Notes: a model not told the origin generated them from the sequence alone. A stretch of 64,000 nucleotides of DNA from Cyanophora paradoxa (GCA_004431415.1 QPMI01000580.1:1-64000), one strand, 5' to 3'; positions 11,392-23,736 are shown, counted from the first letter of the stretch. Made by a program: numbers and translations.

Positions 11392-12913
11392 CTAGGGGAA
11401 GGGCGCGGAGAGGCGCCAGCCGGCGAGGGCGGCAAGCGCCTCGTCGACCGCCCCCGCGTCGAAGTGGGCGGGGTCCCACCCCGCGCCCCGCCCCGCCCCC
11501 TCGTTCGCCGTCCCCGCCACCTGCTCCCGCGCCCACGACGCCCGCTCCCCGTCGTACCCTGGCGGGAGGGGGTCGAAGAGCTCAGGCGGGGGTACGCGCC
11601 TGCCAAGCGCTCGCCATGTCGTATTCGTAGTGGAAGACGTCTCCGGGGGCCGGCCGGAGGTCGCACAGCCGCACGCCCGCTTCCTGGGGTACCGGGTTCG
11701 GCCGAGGGGGGGAGGCGGCCATGGAGGGGTACGGCGCACGTCGACGTCGCAGTCGCCGCCGGGACCGCAGGGTTCGGGCACGAAGGAGGCGCCCCGGGCG
11801 TGGAAGACGTGAAGGTGACCCTCGCCCTCTGAGCCGAGTTGAGCGCGTACCCCTGGAAGGGGCGGAGGAGGGGCGAGAGGCACCTTCGGCGCCGTACCAG
11901 CCGATCGAGGCGCACAGCGCCCGATGCAGGTCCGCGAGAGACATCGAGCCTGTCGAGGAGACCTCGCATGGGGGATACAAGTGCCAGGTGGAAGGGGTGG
12001 GGTACGGCGCTCACCGGCTACGTCTAGGATCCGGTAGACAGGCGGATCGGTCCCGAGGACGGTGGCGCAGAGGCGGAAGGCGGAGCGGGCGGCGGAGGCC
12101 ACTGGCGGGCCACGGAGTCACGAGGATCGCAGGGGTACGGGAGCAGAGGCCTCACCGGAGGCCTTGAGCTCGCGGTCGACGAAAGCGGGGAGGCCGGCCG
12201 TGGCTTGGGGGTTCAGAAGCTGCGAGGCGCCGGGATTGGAGGCGCGACACAGGCTGATGACCGCAAACTGAGAAGGCCGCGGGGCCAAGCGGCCGTCAAC
12301 GAGCGCGAGCGGGAGGGCCGCGCTGAGGCGCACCCGGTGCAGCTCCGGTTCCGGCCTAAGTACGGCGATCCAATCGCGCGGCGCCCTGCCCGGGCTGCCG
12401 CCTGCATGCGCGTGCATGAGACGCGAGACGAGCGCTTCGGATGACGAGTGATCGCGAAAAAGCGCTCACGCGGACTGGGGGGCGACCCGGAGAAACTGTC
12501 TTCAGATTGCTGCATGATCTCCCGAGGCTCTGACACCTGCCGCGTGGCTTAATAAGGCCGCGCGTGTGCGCACAAGAGGCGCAAGAGCTCACTCGGGCGA
12601 CGACGAGCAGGCGGCCCCTGCAGCACGCCGCAACGCTCGCCACGGCTCCCTCACACCTCAGATCGGCGCGCCACTGCTCCTCCGGATCCATATCCGCTGC
12701 GTGGGGCGCTGGTCCCGCGGCCGCTTGCTTTTTTAAATCGAGAACGACTGTCTGGCCACGGGAGGGAGGTCTTAGCAAGCTCAGCTCGTCCTCATCCTCG
12801 TCGGAAGCGCTAACATCAAGAAGCTCGGAGGTTCCAGAAGTGCCCCAGGCTAGGTGGGCGGGAATCGGGAGCGGCCAGGGCCAGGGCTTCTCTGCATGGT
12901 CTCCTTTAGCCAT
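11392..12913 (-). CDS. PRiA4_ORF3-domain (IS1096 TnpR-like) protein with novel N-terminal half
   Basis: The C-terminal half matches the plasmid pRiA4b ORF-3-like domain (Pfam PF07929), common in bacteria and linked there to mobile elements; its function is unknown. Spliced exons read FRLCATVLGTDPPVYRILD, then SSTGSMSLADLHRALCASIG, then EEGEGHLHVFHARGASFVP, then DVFHYEYDMASAW, and end DAGAVDEALAALAGW before the TAG at 11392-11394. These match the family blocks for the strand-turn, the LxDLHxxIxxxxGW helix, HLHxF and FxYxYD. The N-terminal half starts at ATG 12913 with an acidic DEDEDE segment and continues through a DWIAVLRPEPE exon with no recognised domain. The exons between 12420 and 12600 are tentative. 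Spliceosomal introns show that it is a resident nuclear gene, whatever its origin. Confidence 0.7.
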
Positions 12914-13369
12914 GTCTGGAGCTAAGCCGCACGTGCACGCTGCGCTGCAGCTGCGCTCTGCTACCGCCAGCATCGGCGACTTATCATGAGCTGTAACCCC
13001 CCAGCCAGATCAAATTTGGATCGGGCAACTCCCGATCGCGATCGTGACCGTTCGGGCCCGCATGCGTACGTCACGATCGGCAGTTGCCGAAGTGCGGCAG
13101 GACGCCGCAGGAGCCGGGCTCAGCGGCTCAGCCTAGCGCTAGGCGCGCTAGCACTGCGGCACTAGTACTCGCACGCCGAACGCACGTTACCACGTCAAAA
13201 TTGGCCAGCATGGCAAGCTCGATTTGATCAAGGCCTGAAGCGCTACGCGCTACCGGGATTGACACTCCGGGGAAAGGAGCAGCTCCAGTTGATACGATAT
13301 GAGTTTAACGACATTAGTTTAAATTTTTAATGCTTCGGCAGCACGCCGCGCCCCGCGGACGGCGAGCGA
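12914..13369. other. Intergenic, no gene recognised
   Basis: Spacer between two minus-strand genes, with GC-palindromic patches (CTAGCGCTAGGCGCGCTAGC near 13131-13150) and an AT-rich end TTTAAATTTTTAA near 13319. No coding or RNA feature is supported. Confidence 0.5.
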
Positions 13370-15101
13370 TCAGGCCGGTGCGGAGACGGCGGCGCGGAGG
13401 GCGTTCGCGGCGGCCTCCTGCCCGCGCTCCACCTCCTCGTGCCGCTGCGGGGCCGACGGGCGCGATGCCGCGTCAGGAGGGGCAAAGGGCGGCGCGCGAG
13501 CGCCGGCGCTGGAGCGGGGCCGGGACGGGGCCGGGGGCGGGAGGGTTGACCTTCTCGACGAGGCGGCGGCTGGCCTTCGGGGGCGCCTCGAGGGCCGCCC
13601 CGTCGATGCCCGCCGCCGCCCCGACGCCAGCACCGACGCCACGCCCCTGCCGCCCCGTCAGCAGCGCGCCGGGCCCGGGCGCCGGGGCGGGGGCGGGACC
13701 GGGCGCGGGCCGGCGGGCGACGATGACGACGCGGCGGGCGGAGGGCGGGAGGCGCGGGTGCGCGGCCGCCGCCCACGCGAGGTGCCGCTCCTCGTCCCGC
13801 GCCGCCTGCCCGCCCCGCATCAGACCCCGGCGCCCGCGCCTCGGGCGGGGCCCGGGCGGCACCTCGCCGGTGAGGCCGCCGCGCTCGATGGCGAGGGCCT
13901 CGCGGGCCAGCCGCTCCTTCGGGCCAGCGCCGTCTTCACCCTGCCCGGCGCCCGCCCGGGGTTCGGGAGGGCGGGGAGGGGGCGGGCGGGGGGGCGCACC
14001 GGGGGATGGCCCACGCGGCGGCGGGGAGGGAGAAGGCGGCGACGCCGGCCGCTCCGAGCAGCTTCAGATTCGGCCGGTGCCCGTCGGGCGCCTCGTTCAC
14101 CCGCGCCCCGCCCGGCCGCGCCCTGCGCCCCGTCGGCGAGGAAGAGACAGCGGCGCGGGGAGGGGGGCTCGCGCACCACGGGGGCAGGAAGCCGGCGACG
14201 GACCTGCGCGGGCAGGCGTCAGGGGGAGGTCTCGAGGGGAGGCGGGGGGAGCGGGGGGCGGGGCGGGCCCCGGGGGCATGGCGGCGGCGAGGACGCCGGC
14301 GGCGAGGACGCAGAAGCCGAGCGTGAGGCGCCGCACGGCGGACGAGAAGCCCGGGTCGGAGTCGAGGGCCACGGACTGCGCGCGCGAGCCCGAGGGTGAC
14401 GGGCGCCGGCGGCCGGGTCCCCGACGCGCGCACCGCGTCGCGGCCGCCGAAGACGACGGGGACGCCGCGCGCCGCCGCCTCGCGCGCCGCGTCGAGCAGG
14501 TCGCCGTCCGGCGCCACGCCCGTCGCCCGCTGCATCGCGAAGCTCGACGAGGCCTGAGGAGGAGCATGAGAGCGAGGTCCGCGCGCTATGGGCGTGGGCC
14601 CACGTAGTAGGTCTCCAGGAGGCCGGCCACGCCGCGGCGGGCGACCGCGACGTAGGCGAACGGGAGGGACGCCGAGATGCGCTCGGCGGCTGCGCCGTGC
14701 TTCGGGTCCAGGCGCGCGTATGCGACCTGCGGGTCCATGTCGATGACGACGGCGTCGGGATGGGCCTGCGCAACAAGGAGATCAGCCACCGGAAGCTGCG
14801 CGCGGCTGTCGACGGGCGCGTACATCGCGGATGACGTGCTTGGCGTCCTCCGCTGATCGCTTGGAGTACGCGGAGGTGCCAACGACCAGGTAATCCTTCC
14901 CTGTGTTGTCGATGTGCTGGAAGAACGCCGCGTCGCTGAGCGAGAGCACGGGAGAGCGGTGATGACGGTTTCCACCTCCGCCGCCTCCGCCACCCCCGCC
15001 GCGTCGCCCGCGGCGCGGGGCCGCAGGTGCAGGCGCAGGCTCCGTCACGATCGGCCGATCCCCCGCGCTGCGTGTGTATGCCGTGAGCCTCGGAGATGCA
15101 T
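13370..15101 (-). CDS. TraB/PrgY-like domain membrane protein
   Basis: The first exon starts at ATG 15101 (MHLRGSRHTHAARG), and its junction at donor GTGACG reads into DAAFFQHIDNTGKDYLVVGT. The next join, across a GTACGC...GCGCAG intron, gives VIRDAHPDAVVIDMDPQVAY. This is the TraB pattern: xVGTxHxS, a spaced helix, and PDxVxxEL. Here the usual His is replaced (VGTSAYSKRS) and the Glu is Asp (VIDMD). Later exons carry ARGVPVVFGGRDAV, two hydrophobic segments (about 14290-14340 and 14000-14060) and DERHLAWAAAAHP followed by RRVVIVA, like the TraB C-terminal ERD...VVAVVG block. TraB proteins in eukaryotes sit in mitochondrial, ER or plastid membranes; a role is not assignable. The last exons (13370-13640) are low-complexity and uncertain. 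Confidence 0.6.
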
Positions 15102-15604
15102 TGCGACGACAGCGGAGATGAAAGACAAAGAATAACCCGCAGGCCGGCGCTCTTTAGGCAGGTCCCAAAGACGTCCCAGCCTTACGTACGCGCGACCAGC
15201 GCACCTCGAAGCGCGGAGAAGGGGCACGGCGTTCTGAAAGCTACGGAAAAGGCGCTGGACGGGGCTCGCTGCGTTCGAGCTGCTCGCGTTGCGCTTTACG
15301 GAGCGCGCGGGTGCGGAGGCGCGCTGCGGCATCGCGTTCGCGTTCGGCTGTGAGCCACAGTGAGCGTTCGCGTTCGGCTGTGAGAGGACAGAGCCACAGT
15401 GGGGTACGCGGTGAAGAAGGGGGGGCGAAAGGGTGACAGCTCCGACCCCAGCACGCCTTTAACACGCAAGCGATCGCCGCGCACCGTGATTGCGCAGAGC
15501 ATATGCATGGTTTAGAGTCCAGCATCAGGTGACCGCGTCGCCGCTTTGTAGATCTGGCAAGTCCTTTCTTTGGATTGGAGCTTTGGAGCTCGCGCGGCAG
15601 CTCG
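15102..15604. other. Intergenic, divergent promoter region
   Basis: Between the divergent TraB-like and armadillo-like genes. It contains an imperfect direct repeat GCGTTCGCGTTCGGCTGTGAG, once near 15331 and again near 15363. No gene is supported. Confidence 0.5.
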
Positions 15605-18600
15605 ATGGGATGCGGAGCGTCCAGCACGTCGGCAGATACCGCGAAGAAGGCGGACGCCACCGCGACGCCGCCTGAGCCTGCTGACCGGAGGTGGAGCATT
15701 GCCGACATCCAGCGCGGAGGGCTGGAGCGCGGACAGAGCGGAACGAGGCAGCGGAAAGGGAGTGTAGAGACCAGTTATGATGTGGACAATCTGCTCAAGC
15801 AGGTGCGCGCTCTCCCGCCCGCTGGCGGGCCGCGTGGCCGCCCTTCACTCGGCCCAGCGGCTGTCGCTGACTCGCCCATGCGGCGCGTGCGCGCGCAGTG
15901 TGCCTCTCAGGCGCAGGAGCTCCAGCTGCAGGCGCTGACGCTGCTGGCGGAGGCGACGGAGGAGTCGTCGACCGCTGTCATGCAGCTCCGCATGCACCCG
16001 CAGGGCGTGGAGGTCATGGTGCGGGTCGCCGTCAACGCGCAGGCGACGCCGGCGCGGATCGCGGCCCTCTCCGTCCTCATTCGCGTCTGCGCCTCGGCCG
16101 ACGTGCCCGGTGCGCCGCGCCGCGCCCGCCGCGCCGCTCGGCCCTCACGGGGGGTGGGGGCAGTGGACTGCCTCCGGCGGCTGGTGGCGGCGTGGCCCAT
16201 GGCGGAGATGCGCAAGTTCGCGGCGGAGTGCGGGCTGACGGAGGAGCAGATCGCGCTGCAGAGCCTCCTCGCCGAGATCTCCGCGAGCCGTGCGCCGCCG
16301 GCCCCGCGCAGGGCGAGGGCCCGGCGGGGCGGGGCCGACGTGCGGGGGGCGCGCAGGGGGCATCGCGGAGGAGATGGCGGGCCGCGGGCTCGTCCGCCTC
16401 GTCGGCGACTACTTCCTCGACCCCGTCCGCCGGGCGCGCCCCGCCCCCCGCCCCGCCGCCCCCGCCCTCGGCGGCTGAGCGTGCGGGCTGCGCAGACGGA
16501 CGACCGGGAGGTGCCGGCGCGGACGCTGGCGAACGTCGCCCGCGCCGGCCTCCCCGACGCCGTCGTCCGCGCCGGCGGCTGGGCGCGCCGCCCCGCCCCG
16601 CCCCGCCCCGCCCCCGCCCCGCCCGCTGAGTGGGGCCGGCGCAGGCGGTGGTGGCGACGTGCGCGCGGGCGCCGAGCGCGCGGCTGCGGGCCCTCGGCGT
16701 CTCCATCGCGCCCCTCCTCGCCGCCTGCGGTGCTCCGGCGCCCCGCCGCCGTCGGCCCGGCCGCTCGCTGAACGCAGAGCGCAGAGGCGGGACGGGCGGC
16801 GGCGGGCGGGAGGGGCGGGCGGGGCGCTGGAGGTGCTGCTGCAGGTCGCCACGGAGCGCCCCGCCGCCACCCCCGCCGGCTACGCCGCCACCCGCCTCGG
16901 TGCCCGCGCCCCAGCACGCCGGCCGGCTTGCCCGCTGAGGCGCGGGGCGGGCAGACGCGTACCGGGCGCTGGCGGCGCTGACGCCGGAGGATGGGGCGGG
17001 GCCGGCCCTCCCGCGGGGCCCGACGGCGGGGCGCCCACGGCCCTCACCTCCCCCGTGCGCCCCCGTCTCCCCGCCCCGCCCCGCCCCGGGCGCAGCGCCG
17101 ACGCCGGGCGCGGCCTTCCCCGCAGGCGCTCCGCCGCATCGTGCTGGACACGCGGGGGCTGGACGCGGGGGGCCTTCCGGGTACACGCACGCACTCTCGC
17201 TGCCGCTGCCCCGCCGCCGCTGACGGCTCCCAGCGTGCCGGCGGCTGTGGCGGAGGCGACGCGCGCCGCGGCGCTCGTCTTCGCCGCCGGCCTCTGCGCC
17301 ATCCGTGCGCCCCCGCCCGCCGTCTCTGCGCGCGTCGTGGCCGAGGCGGGCGCCCCGCGCAGCGGCGCTGCGGGCGCGGCTGGCGTTCGCGCTGCTGCCG
17401 GGGCGGCCCGCGCGGCGGCGGCGGGCCCTCCAAGCTGGAGCCGGCCGACGCGGCGCTGGCGGGGCGGGCGAGGGCGGCGGCGGCGGCCGTGCGCGCCGCC
17501 GCCACGCAGCTCGTCGCCGAGCGCTGGATGGCCCTCACCAAGGCGAGTTGCCGCCCCGGGACGTTCCGGGAGCCCTTGCCCTCGGGGCGCGAGCGGGGCG
17601 GTGCGGGGCGTGCGCAGGCGGACGCGGAGCTGCTGCAGGAGGCGGCGCTGCGGGGCAGGGGCCGGGGGCACCTCACGCGGGGCGGCCGCTGGCGGCTCGC
17701 GCTGGAGCTCTGGCGCGAGTCCCGCGCCCGCGCCCGCCTCCGCCGCTCCTGGGACTTCGACGCCGTCCGCCCCGCCCCGCCCCGCCCCGCCTTCCTCCTC
17801 GGGCCCGGCCGACGCGGGTGCAGGGGGCCGCGGCGTCGGCGTCGACGAAGCGGCTGGCGCGGCAGAAGATCTCCCGCAACGTCTCCGTCGCCCTGCCCCA
17901 GCGGGCGCGCCCGCCGCCTCGCCTGCGACGGCGCGCCGGCGGCCCGCTGAGCCCCCGCGCAGACGGAGGCGGACACGGACGAGGGGACGGGGCCGGGGCG
18001 GGGAAGAGGAGGAGGGCGGCGCGGCGCGCGCCACGGGCCGCTCCGGCGCCCCCGACCGCGACGAGACCGCCACCCGTGCGCCGCCCCCTCCGCCCGCCGG
18101 CCGGCCCAGTCGAGCGGGGCGGGCGGGGCGCAGAGCGGTCGGGCAAGTCGGGCCGCTCCATCACGGGCGGGGGCGCCCGCGGGGGCGACGCCCACGGGCA
18201 AGGGCACGGGCCCGGGGCGCCCCGCAGCGTGTCGGCCATCGGCGTCGGCGTCGGCAGCCTCCTCCACGCCGACGAGGGGCGCGGCGAGGGGCCGCGCGCC
18301 CCGGCCCAGACGCCCGGCGGCACGCGGAGCCTGCGCCGCGCCGAGGCCCCCGAGCGCGAGGCCCACGCCGGCGGCGGCCAGCGCAGCCGCCCCGCCTCCC
18401 GCCCCAGAGCCGCGGCGCCCCCGCCGAGCCCGAGGCGGAGGCGGAGGAGGCGGGCGGGTCGGGGGCCGGGGCGGGGCGCGGCCGTCCTGGGGCGCGGGGG
18501 CGGCGCCGGGCCGGGGAACGGGCGGCTCTCGCGGGTGGCGGGGGCGAGCCGCAGCGTCTCGGCACCCCTCTCCTTCGCTGGCTTCCAGGAGGCCCCGGGC

Positions 18601-19234
18601 GGCTTCCCCGCCCTGCCCCCGCTCCCGCCCCTCCCCGCCCCCCGCTTCCGCACCCGGCCCCGGTCCCCGGCGGCGCCCCCGCGGCCCCCGCCGGCGGCTC
18701 GCCGGGGCAGCGGGGCTCCCTCTCGGGGTCGCCACGCCGGCGCTGGGCTCGCCCTCCTTCCAGGGGCCCCGGGCCCCGCGCGCGCCCCGGCCTCCTTCAC
18801 CCTGCCCCCGGCCGCCTTCGCCTTCGGCCCGCCCGCCCTCCCGGGCCTGCCCCCCGCCCTCGCCCTCGGAGCACGTGGTCGGCCCCCGCCCCGCCCCGGG
18901 GCGGGGCAGGGGATGGCGGGGCCGTCGGGCGCGCTCCCCGGCATCGCCTCGCTGAACGCGACCCTGACGGGGGGCAACCCGTTCGCCCTCGCCGGCTTCC
19001 CCGCCCCCCTCTCGGGGCCCCTCCCGGGCCCCCTCCCGCGTCCCCCGGCCTCCCTGCCCGCCTGGGGCGCCCGGCCCCGCGCCCCCGGCCCCGCTTCCCG
19101 GTCCCCCGGCCGCCCCGGGCGCCGCCCGCGCCTCTACGTGGGGCGTGGCGCAGAGCCCCTTCGCACCCGCCCCACCCGCCTCCTTCGGGCCCCAGCACGG
19201 CGCCGCCATCCCCGCCGGCGGCCCCCGCTGGTAG
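15605..19234 (+). CDS. Armadillo-like helical-repeat protein with N-myristoylation signal and long disordered Gly/Pro/Phe tail
   Basis: The ATG at 15605 gives MGCGASSTS, a classic dual-acylation start (Gly2 myristoylation, Cys3 palmitoylation), so it is preferred over the in-frame upstream ATG at 15575. After a basic linker come helical repeats of armadillo/HEAT character: QLQALTLLAEATEESSTAV, GVEVMVRVAVNAQATPARIA, VDCLRRLVAAWP, RTLANVARAGLPDAVVRAGG, VVATCARAPSARLRALGVS, ALEVLLQVATERP and others to about 17760, interrupted by many C-rich introns. Downstream is a Gly/Arg/Ser/Pro-rich region with Phe-Gly and NPF-type motifs (TGGNPFALAGF near 18975). The end is read in another frame after a final intron, with a tail ending at TAG 19232-19234. 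Membrane attachment is inferred. The disordered half could belong to a second gene, but no break was seen. Confidence 0.6.
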
Positions 19235-20206
19235 GGCGGCGACACCGGTACCCCCTGGGCGGGTTTTCTGTTTTTCGTTTTCCAGCTTTTCTCTTTATTC
19301 CATGCATGGGGTGGCGCGCCACGGCAAAGGGCGCGTCTTATTTGATTTATCGGACGGAGGGCTCTAGTTATTGTTCAAGTCGTATTTCTTTTCAGTCTAT
19401 CATCGGGCCGAGAATCGGACCCGCAAGTGCTATAGCCATGGCATTAGTTTTTCATTCAGAAGCCTTGAAGCATGCCGCAGTGCAATGATGGACAGTGTAC
19501 CGGTAGTTTACTTGTGCAAAACATCCAGCTACCTTGCGATTCATCATGCACATGGCGTCCGATGATCTGCCAGGTTTGAGGAAAACTTGAAAAACTGGAA
19601 AGCTCCGAGGCTCAGCGGCCGCGGCCGCCGGGCCCTGGGCTACCGGTACCAATCTCGATCTCGATCTTGGGTTCAGATTTTCGAAACCTCGATTCTGCAG
19701 GTGATCATATGCATGAGAGTACCCTACTCATCACGTGGATGTGTCCGACGGTCACGATCATGATCAACTTGCAACTGGCAAATGCAGAGCCGCCGCCGGG
19801 CCGAGCCTCGGAAAACAAGAGCTTGAAACCCCGGAGTCCCAGGCTGCAGCTGATTTAATTTGCTTTAATTTGCCAAGTTGCAAGGCGCATAATGACGCTC
19901 ACTGACTCAGTGAGTCAGGCACTGGCCGGGCACCGTACGCGTAGCAGCCCCCAGCCCCCGGGGCCCCGCCCTCCAGATCCGGTGCCGGCCGCCGGGCCTC
20001 AAAAGTTCACATGCAAAAACTCGAGCTCAGCGGCTCATGATCAGTGGATCATGAATCACCGGCGGATGCAAAATTCGAAAGGCTGTACAACGAAGGGTTC
20101 TCGAGCTCGACGGTGGGACCCTCGAGCGCGGGCTCCGCGTCTATGATACAAGCGACGCCGGAGGGGAGACGCGTGGCGCAGCCTCGCAGGCCGCGGGGAG
20201 GGCCCG
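19235..20206. other. Intergenic, convergent spacer
   Basis: Nearly 1 kb between convergent genes. AT-richer, with short palindromes (CACTGACTCAGTGAGTCAGG near 19900, TGATCAGTGGATCATGA near 20037) and a NotI-like GCGGCCGCGGCCGCC near 19616. No coding family, RNA gene or long repeat is recognised. Confidence 0.5.
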
Positions 20207-23200
20207 CTACCGCCGCCCCGCGCCCGCGCCCCGCCGCCGGCCCCGCAGCCTCGCCTCCGGCTCCGGCACCGCCACCGTCCCGCCCTGCGCCCCAGGGCCT
20301 CGAACCCGGGGCGGCGCAGGGCCGGGGCCGGGGCCGGCGGGGGCACCTGGATGTCGGCGGCGTCGGGGCTCTGCGCGATGGTCTGCCCCCCCGACGGCCG
20401 CCGTCGCGGCGCGCGTCAGCTGGGGCGGCGCGGGGCGGGGGGCCCGGGGGGCGCGCCTGCTGGGCCGTCATGTAGAACATGAGGTCCCGCACCTGCTCCG
20501 ACAGCTCCGACACCTGCGCCCGGGAGGTCAGGGGAGGGTGAGGGCCTGGGGGGGTCCTGGCGGGCGGACCTGCTTCTGGAGGGCAGCCTCGCGGGCGGCG
20601 GCGGCGGCCTTCTCGGCGTCGAGGGCGGCCCGCAGCTCCGCCTGGTTCGCCAGCAGCTGCTCGTTCAGCTGACCGTTCGTCCGACCCAGCGTCAGCCCGC
20701 GCGCGGGGCCCCGGGGCCCCGGGGCGGGGCCGGAGGGGGGTGCACCTGCTTGGCGAAGGCGGCCTCCTTGGCGGCGGCCTCGGCCTTCCGCTGGAGCAGC
20801 TGCACGCGCCGCTCCAGCGCCCGCCGCTCCTTCTCCGCCCCCGCCGCCCGCTCCTCCGCCGCCCCGCGGCCCTCCCCCGCCCGCCGCGCCTGCCCCCGCG
20901 GCCTCAGGCGGGGCGGGCGGCGGGGGGCGGGCCGGGGTACGGCGGGCCTCGTCCTCGGCGGCGGAGCAGCGGCGGCGAGCTCGCACGCCTCCCGCGCCGC
21001 CCGCTCCTCGAACCACACCCGCTGCTGCGCCCCGCCCCCGAGCTAAGCGAGCGCCGTCCCCGCCACTCGGCCGGGGCGGGCGCACGCTCTCGAGCTGGGA
21101 GGTGAGGAGGTAGTTGTACTCCATCGCCAGCGCCTCCAGCTTGCTCTGCGCGCGCCCCGCCACGCTTTGAGGCGGGGACCCGCCGAGGGGGCGGCCCCGG
21201 CCCCGGCCCCGGCCCGGGCGCACGCTCATGACGATGTCGCGCTCCTCGCGGCGCCAGGCGCGGGAGCCGCGCCCGAAGGGCCCCAGGGGCCCCGCGGGGC
21301 CGGGGGGCGAGGCGGGGCCGGGGCCGGCGCCCTGGGGCCGCATGGCCTCCGGGGGTACCGCCTCCCACTCGCCGTCCTCTCCCTCCTCGCTCCCGCTCCC
21401 GCTCTCGCTCTCGGGGGCCCCGAAAAGCGCCCCCGCCGCCGCCTCCCCGCTGCCCCGCCGCCCCCGCCCCGCCGGCCCCGCCGGCGCCGAGAGCTCCACC
21501 AGCTTCCCGTCCGCCCGGTTCTGGATCAGCCGGTGCACGTACCTGCCCTAGGGGTTGGAGGAATCCGGGCGGCGAGGGGGGGGAGGGGCGGGACCCGTCG
21601 CCGGCGTAGTCCCAGACGCGCTGGGAGACGGTCTCCATCGCGTAGCAGTGCGCCGTCGCCGTGAAGTGCGCGTACGCGTGCGAGCCCTGCGGGGGGAGGG
21701 CAGGGCTTAGGCTTCAGGCGGGGGCGGGAGGGATGAGCGCCTGGAGGGGGCGCGAGCGCACGGAGTAGCGGCCGCAGCCGATGGCGCCGCAGATGAGGCA
21801 AATCCAGAGGTCCTCCCGCGCCCCGCACGCGTCGCACGCGCTCCCCGCCGCCGGCTCCTGCGCGGCGCCGGCGCCGGCTCGAGGGCGGCGGGGAAAGGAG
21901 ATCTCGAGACGCGGGGGCGGGCCTGGCAGTAGCGGCAGACGGGGCACGACGAGTCGCCCCACTTCGACAGGCACGCTGGCCCCCGGCCCCCGGTGAGGAG
22001 CGGGGGAGGGCGGGTGCGGGGCGGGGCGGGGCGGACAGCAGTGGAAGGAGTGGTTGCAGAGGATGGTGAGGATGCCGCTCACCGCCGAGTCCAGCCGCTC
22101 TGACGCCGGCCTCAGCGCCGGTGCGGCGGGGCGGGGCGGGGAGGCGGGGCGGGGCGGGCCGAGGCAGACGGGGCAGGTGGGGAGCTCGGTCTGGCCGGGC
22201 GGGGGCAGCGGGGCGGCCCCCGCCTCGCTCGGCGACGTGAACTGCCGCCGCCGTCGGCACCGGCCGCGCGGGGGGGAAGGAGGAGGGGCGGGGGCGACCT
22301 GCATGTCGGCGACGTACACCACGTGCACCGTCTCCGGCTGCGCGCGGGGCGGCCCGTCGGCGGCGCTGCACCCCTCCCCTCCCGCGCCCCGGAACGCGGT
22401 ACCCCGCACCTCGAGGGCCGTGAAGGTCTTCCCGTTCAAGTCGCGGTAGAAGCGGTCCGCCGAGGCCTGCGGCCCGGGTTCGAGTCCCGGCGGGGGCGCT
22501 TTCGGCTCGAGGGGGGAGGGCCGCGCGCCTGGTCGGTGAACGTGACGACGGCCATGTACTTGTTGGGGGACGAGTCCCGCAGGATCCGCATCTGGGGGGG
22601 GGAGGGGGGTTCGGCGGGGGTACGCGGGCGGAGAGAGCGGGGGCGGGGCGGGCACGTGGGAGACGGTGTTGAGGTAGGAGCAGATGAAGACGCAGAAGTC
22701 GCTGCGGGGCGGGGCTCGAGGCGGGCGGGAGCCCCCGGGGCGAGGCGGGGGGCGGGGGCGGGCGGACGCGGGGGCCATGGAGGCGGGGACGGCGAGGACG
22801 GCGAGGACGTTGGAGCGGATGGCGGGGAGGCGCCCGTGCGGCAGCTGCCCGTCCACGTGCTCCCCCGGCCCCGGCCGCTCCCGGTACAGGTGCAGCACCC
22901 CCGTCACCACCTGCCAGGGGAGGATCGCACCCGGCCGGGGGGCGGCGTGGGTGCGGGGCCGGGGCGGCGCGCCTCGACGCTGGGGTTCCCCGCGTAGAAG
23001 GAAACCCCCTCCGTCTCCGTCGTGCGCGCCGCAACGGCCCCGCCCTCCTCCTTGCCCCCGCCCGCCGCCGCCGCGTACTTCCGCACGGCGGGGGCCTGTG
23101 GCGCCCGCGGCGAGCGCGGCGAGGGCCCGCCCGACGAGGAGCCGGCCGCCGGCAGCGGCGCCGCGGGGCTCGGGCCCCCGGCCTTCGCGCCGTCCCCGGA

Positions 23201-23736
23201 GGCGGCGCGCGCCAGCGGCGGCACCGGCGGCTTCCCCCCGCCGGCGTGCGGCGGCTTCTCGGGGCGCCCCGCGGGAATGGCCCCCGCCTCCTCCTTCGGC
23301 TCCGATGGCGCGGCTGCGGTCGCCGGCATCTTCTCGAGCTTTCGCGGCGAGATCGGCGCGGCCGCCGAAGCGCTCGAGGCTTCCTGCGCCGGCTGTGTGG
23401 CTGCCTGGGAGCGCTCCGGACGAGCTGCACGGCCCACGTGCGAGCTGGAATGCTCAGGTGAAGCGGCGCTGGGAATCGGCCCCGGCGAGTGTGGCGGCTT
23501 GTCGGAGGGCGCTCCTTTGACGCTCGACATCTTCTTCACCTCGTCCTGCGTCCGATTCATCAGCCATGCACTCGGGGCGACACGCGCGTCCAGGGCGTCA
23601 GATGAACGCCGACCTTGCCCTTGCTGGTGCTGCGGCGGGGCCTGCGCAGCGGGGTCGGCGCCGCAGGCTCGTGGGAGATGATGGGCTGCGGGAGCTCGGG
23701 TTGGGGGCCGTTCGCCTCCACGACCAGCTTGAACAT
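20207..23736 (-). CDS. BRAP2-like RING / UBP zinc-finger E3 ubiquitin ligase
   Basis: This is an ortholog-type match to BRCA1-associated protein 2 (BRAP/IMP; BRIZ proteins in plants), an E3 with RRM-like, RING and ZnF-UBP domains and a coiled coil. A disordered N terminus (MFKLVVEANG from ATG 23736; the exact start is uncertain) is followed by the BRAP2 N-terminal domain: VVTGVLHLYRE, SDFCVFICSYLNTVSHV, MRILRDSSPNKYMAVVTF and RFYRDLNGKTF. The RING reads LPTCPVCLE, TILCNHSFHC, WGDSSCPVCRYCQ. The UBP finger reads CDACGAREDLWICLICGAIG and continues through GSHAYAHFTATAHCYA. The tail is a coiled coil (LEALAMEYNYLLTSQLE) and DLMFYMTAQQ, then a short exon ending at TAG 20207-20209. Domain order and block spacing match the family throughout. 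Two introns contain tRNA B-box look-alikes (22479-22497; 20293-20306). Confidence 0.9.

Noticed and set aside
16880-19245. Minus-strand frames of 400-730 codons opposite the armadillo-like gene
   Set aside because: Composition is low-complexity Arg/Gly/Ala/Pro and there are no domain motifs; the plus-strand exons show helical repeats and typical splice sites.
22479-22497. Perfect tRNA B-box/T-arm look-alike (CCGGGTTCGAGTCCCGG) on the plus strand
   Set aside because: It lies in an intron of the BRAP2-like gene; no D-arm, anticodon arm or acceptor partner is present upstream, where the sequence is a conserved coding exon on the other strand.
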